This document shows positions 62,758 to 64,000 of a stretch of 64,000 nucleotides of DNA, one piece after another. The DNA is from Bdellovibrionaceae bacterium UBA3535 (GTDB lineage: Bacteria; Bdellovibrionota; Bdellovibrionia; Bdellovibrionales; UBA840): assembly GCA_002376845.1 (NCBI GenBank), contig DFOS01000026.1, forward strand, positions 1 to 64,000, in the 5' to 3' direction. Both the position numbers and the translations under genes were made by a program. Numbering within the stretch: position 1 is the first letter of the stretch; every line of letters starts with the position of its first letter. The notes under the pieces were generated by a model that was not told where the DNA came from, ran no database searches, and saw only the letters and a list, made by a program, of their open reading frames with translations.

Positions 62758-63231
62758 ATGCGCGTATTATTTGTCTGTTTGGGCAATATCTGTCGTTCTC
62801 CGACGGCAGAGGCCGTTATGCAAACGACCTTAGAAAAAGCTGGTCTGCACCACGTAGACGTTGAGTCGGCCGGTACCTCCTCGCTACACAGGGGGGAAGC
62901 TCCCGACAAAAGATCTCAAATGGCGGCTAAAAAACGCGGCTACGATATGTCGGGACAAAGAGCCCGACAGGTGATCATCGAAGATTTTTACGAATTCGAC
63001 TTCATCCTAGCTATGGACGCCTCCAATTTGGCATTTCTAGAAGAATTAAACCCGGGCAATGGCAAAGCGAAAGTAGATCTATTTTTAAAATACCACCCAC
63101 AAGAATTGAGGAATTACGATGTTCCCGATCCCTACTGGGGAGGCAAATCAGGTTTTGAAAAAGTATTGGATTTGATTGAGGGTGCGGCCCATGGCTTGCT
63201 CCCGCACCTTCAGGGAGAAAAAGATGCTTAA
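62758..63231 (+). CDS. Low-molecular-weight protein tyrosine phosphatase
   Basis: This 157-residue cytoplasmic enzyme has the LMW-PTP P-loop VCLGNICRS (nucleophile C7, R13) and the general-acid motif PDPYWGG near 121-127. It would remove phosphate from tyrosine in proteins, or possibly from arginine as some relatives do. No tyrosine kinase gene is adjacent. GAGGG precedes the ATG. Its end overlaps the next gene's start by eight bases, so the lipoprotein downstream is coupled. Confidence 0.95.
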   Translation: MRVLFVCLGNICRSPTAEAVMQTTLEKAGLHHVDVESAGTSSLHRGEAPDKRSQMAAKKRGYDMSGQRARQVIIEDFYEFDFILAMDASNLAFLEELNPGNGKAKVDLFLKYHPQELRNYDVPDPYWGGKSGFEKVLDLIEGAAHGLLPHLQGEKDA

Positions 63232-63904
63232 GTCCCCTGTTATTCCCACTATTTTTTCCATCGTTTTATTAGTCTTTGGCTGCTCCAGCATAGAAATCAA
63301 AAATAAAGAGACGGAAGAAACGAATACAAAAAAGAGCTATTCCACAGGTTGTGAACAAGCCAGCCAGCCCATTATGAGGCGAAAGCATTATATCTTTTGC
63401 GCAAAGAAAAGTGGGGATCGTTATTTTCACCAACTAAGCTTGTTAAAGCGAGTGAAAAAAAACAAGTATGAAAAAATAAGGATATGGCCAAAAGAGCAAT
63501 ACTTCTCCTTTCATAAGAATCAATTTCGAGAATACATTCTCGTACCATTAGAATCTCACAAATCCAAATTGCTGCCACTAAATGAATATGAATGGGTCTG
63601 CAACAAACAGGAATGTAAAGCTCAAAAAACTGCATGTATATTGCCAGAAATAAAACAACCGCTCTTTCCAAATTTAAATCAAAAAGTACAAAAACTTGCA
63701 GGCTATAAATTTCGATCTAGTTACCCTGATATTCTTCCGCAACTTACAGCCAATGCCCTAAGTGGAAATTACCGATCCTATAAGATTATCCAGGAATACT
63801 CGCAGTGGTTTCGCCCATCTAACATTTCTTTTGCATATGCCCAATATTTACGAAATGAATTGATGGAAAAGAAGCTTCGTTGTAATCAGTGGCAAGGAAG
63901 CTAA
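63224..63904 (+). CDS. Putative lipoprotein downstream of tyrosine phosphatase
   Basis: From ATG 63224 this is a 226-residue protein with a lipobox (IVLLVFGCSS). The mature part is basic with several cysteines (SYSTGCEQA, YIFCAKK, WVCNKQECKAQ, KTACIL), suggesting disulfides. The frame continues to an earlier start at 63176, but that lies inside the phosphatase gene and gives no signal. The family is not recognised. Confidence 0.75.
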   Translation: MLKSPVIPTIFSIVLLVFGCSSIEIKNKETEETNTKKSYSTGCEQASQPIMRRKHYIFCAKKSGDRYFHQLSLLKRVKKNKYEKIRIWPKEQYFSFHKNQFREYILVPLESHKSKLLPLNEYEWVCNKQECKAQKTACILPEIKQPLFPNLNQKVQKLAGYKFRSSYPDILPQLTANALSGNYRSYKIIQEYSQWFRPSNISFAYAQYLRNELMEKKLRCNQWQGS

Positions 63905-63920
63905 TATGTTAATTCATCAG

Positions 63921-64000
63921 ATGAACCTAAACCATTTAAGCGTTTTTTTGGAAGTCTATAAAACTCGAAGCATGACTGCGGCTGCAGACCGCCTTTTTTT
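63921..64000 (+). CDS. LysR-family transcriptional regulator, N-terminus only
   Basis: The first 26 complete codons read MNLNHLSVFLEVYKTRSMTA and continue AADRL, the typical opening of a LysR helix-turn-helix. The rest lies beyond the window. An upstream in-frame ATG at 63906 is also possible. The previous gene ends 16 bases before. Confidence 0.8.
   Translation, partial: MNLNHLSVFLEVYKTRSMTAAADRLF

Noticed and set aside
1..64000. CRISPR arrays, tRNA or rRNA genes, prophage
   Set aside because: No regularly spaced repeats, no tRNA cloverleaf or rRNA sequence and no phage structural genes were noticed on reading. A dedicated search was not possible.

Overview
The window reads as a compact chromosomal stretch of a Gram-negative bacterium. 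It encodes lipid A synthesis (LpxC), an Omp85 barrel with TamB, many lipobox lipoproteins and several small outer-membrane barrels. The moderate GC content, the gene families present (LamG lipoprotein, FadE/PlsB lipid module, met-zincin lipoproteins, Fis-type small regulators) and the dense, often overlapping genes suggest Bdellovibrionota or a related deltaproteobacterial lineage. That placement is inference; no rRNA or tRNA gene was seen.

Layout. 1-1223: an IS3-family element entering from the left edge, its right terminus just past the stop of a PP2C phosphatase. 1225-2737: phosphatase overlapped with a degenerate Ser/Thr kinase. 3018-5789: hybrid histidine kinase. 5795-9899: small lipoprotein, zinc-ribbon protein and a 1077-residue LamG lipoprotein in which one LamG-like fold appears to be inserted in another. 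9996-14137: a barrel protein, a membrane protein with a FliG-like cytoplasmic part, a lipoprotein, and a divergent MotA/MotB pair. This flagellar-motor-like locus has no other flagellar genes beside it and is the best candidate for an undescribed system. 14140-14286: a structured 147-bp inverted-repeat element.

14348-25716: envelope and lipid metabolism, with DUF3617 protein, M3 peptidase, barrel protein, secreted HMA protein, plsB and fadE opposite a TetR regulator with palindromes between them, chalcone-isomerase-like protein, FKBP lipoprotein and MltA. 25700-31516: leftward genes, with a PfkB kinase, DUF493 protein, a tightly overlapping block (ATP-grasp ligase, zinc metallopeptidase, unknown protein, START-like protein), an S41 protease homologue lacking the usual lysine, and a Fis-like regulator. 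31811-38488: unknown protein, PilZ membrane protein, dicarboxylate symporter with an extra periplasmic domain, nitronate monooxygenase-like enzyme, ald, lpxC and small exported proteins.

38508-43212: ruvB, ruvA, ruvC and yebC, with fadD lying in the opposite direction between ruvA and ruvC. 43305-52472: TPR protein, efp, a helical-repeat protein, tamB and a seven-POTRA Omp85. 52495-54995: clpS-clpA. 54992-59251: met-zincin lipoprotein and a barrel protein. 59517-64000: htpX, ClC transporter with CBS domains, small exported proteins, low-molecular-weight tyrosine phosphatase and the start of a LysR regulator.

Several genes work together: FadD, FadE and PlsB handle acyl-CoA; TamB and Omp85 span the envelope; ClpS delivers substrates to ClpA; RuvABC processes Holliday junctions. 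Convergent neighbours overlap at their stops four times, and non-ATG starts with good ribosome-binding sites recur.
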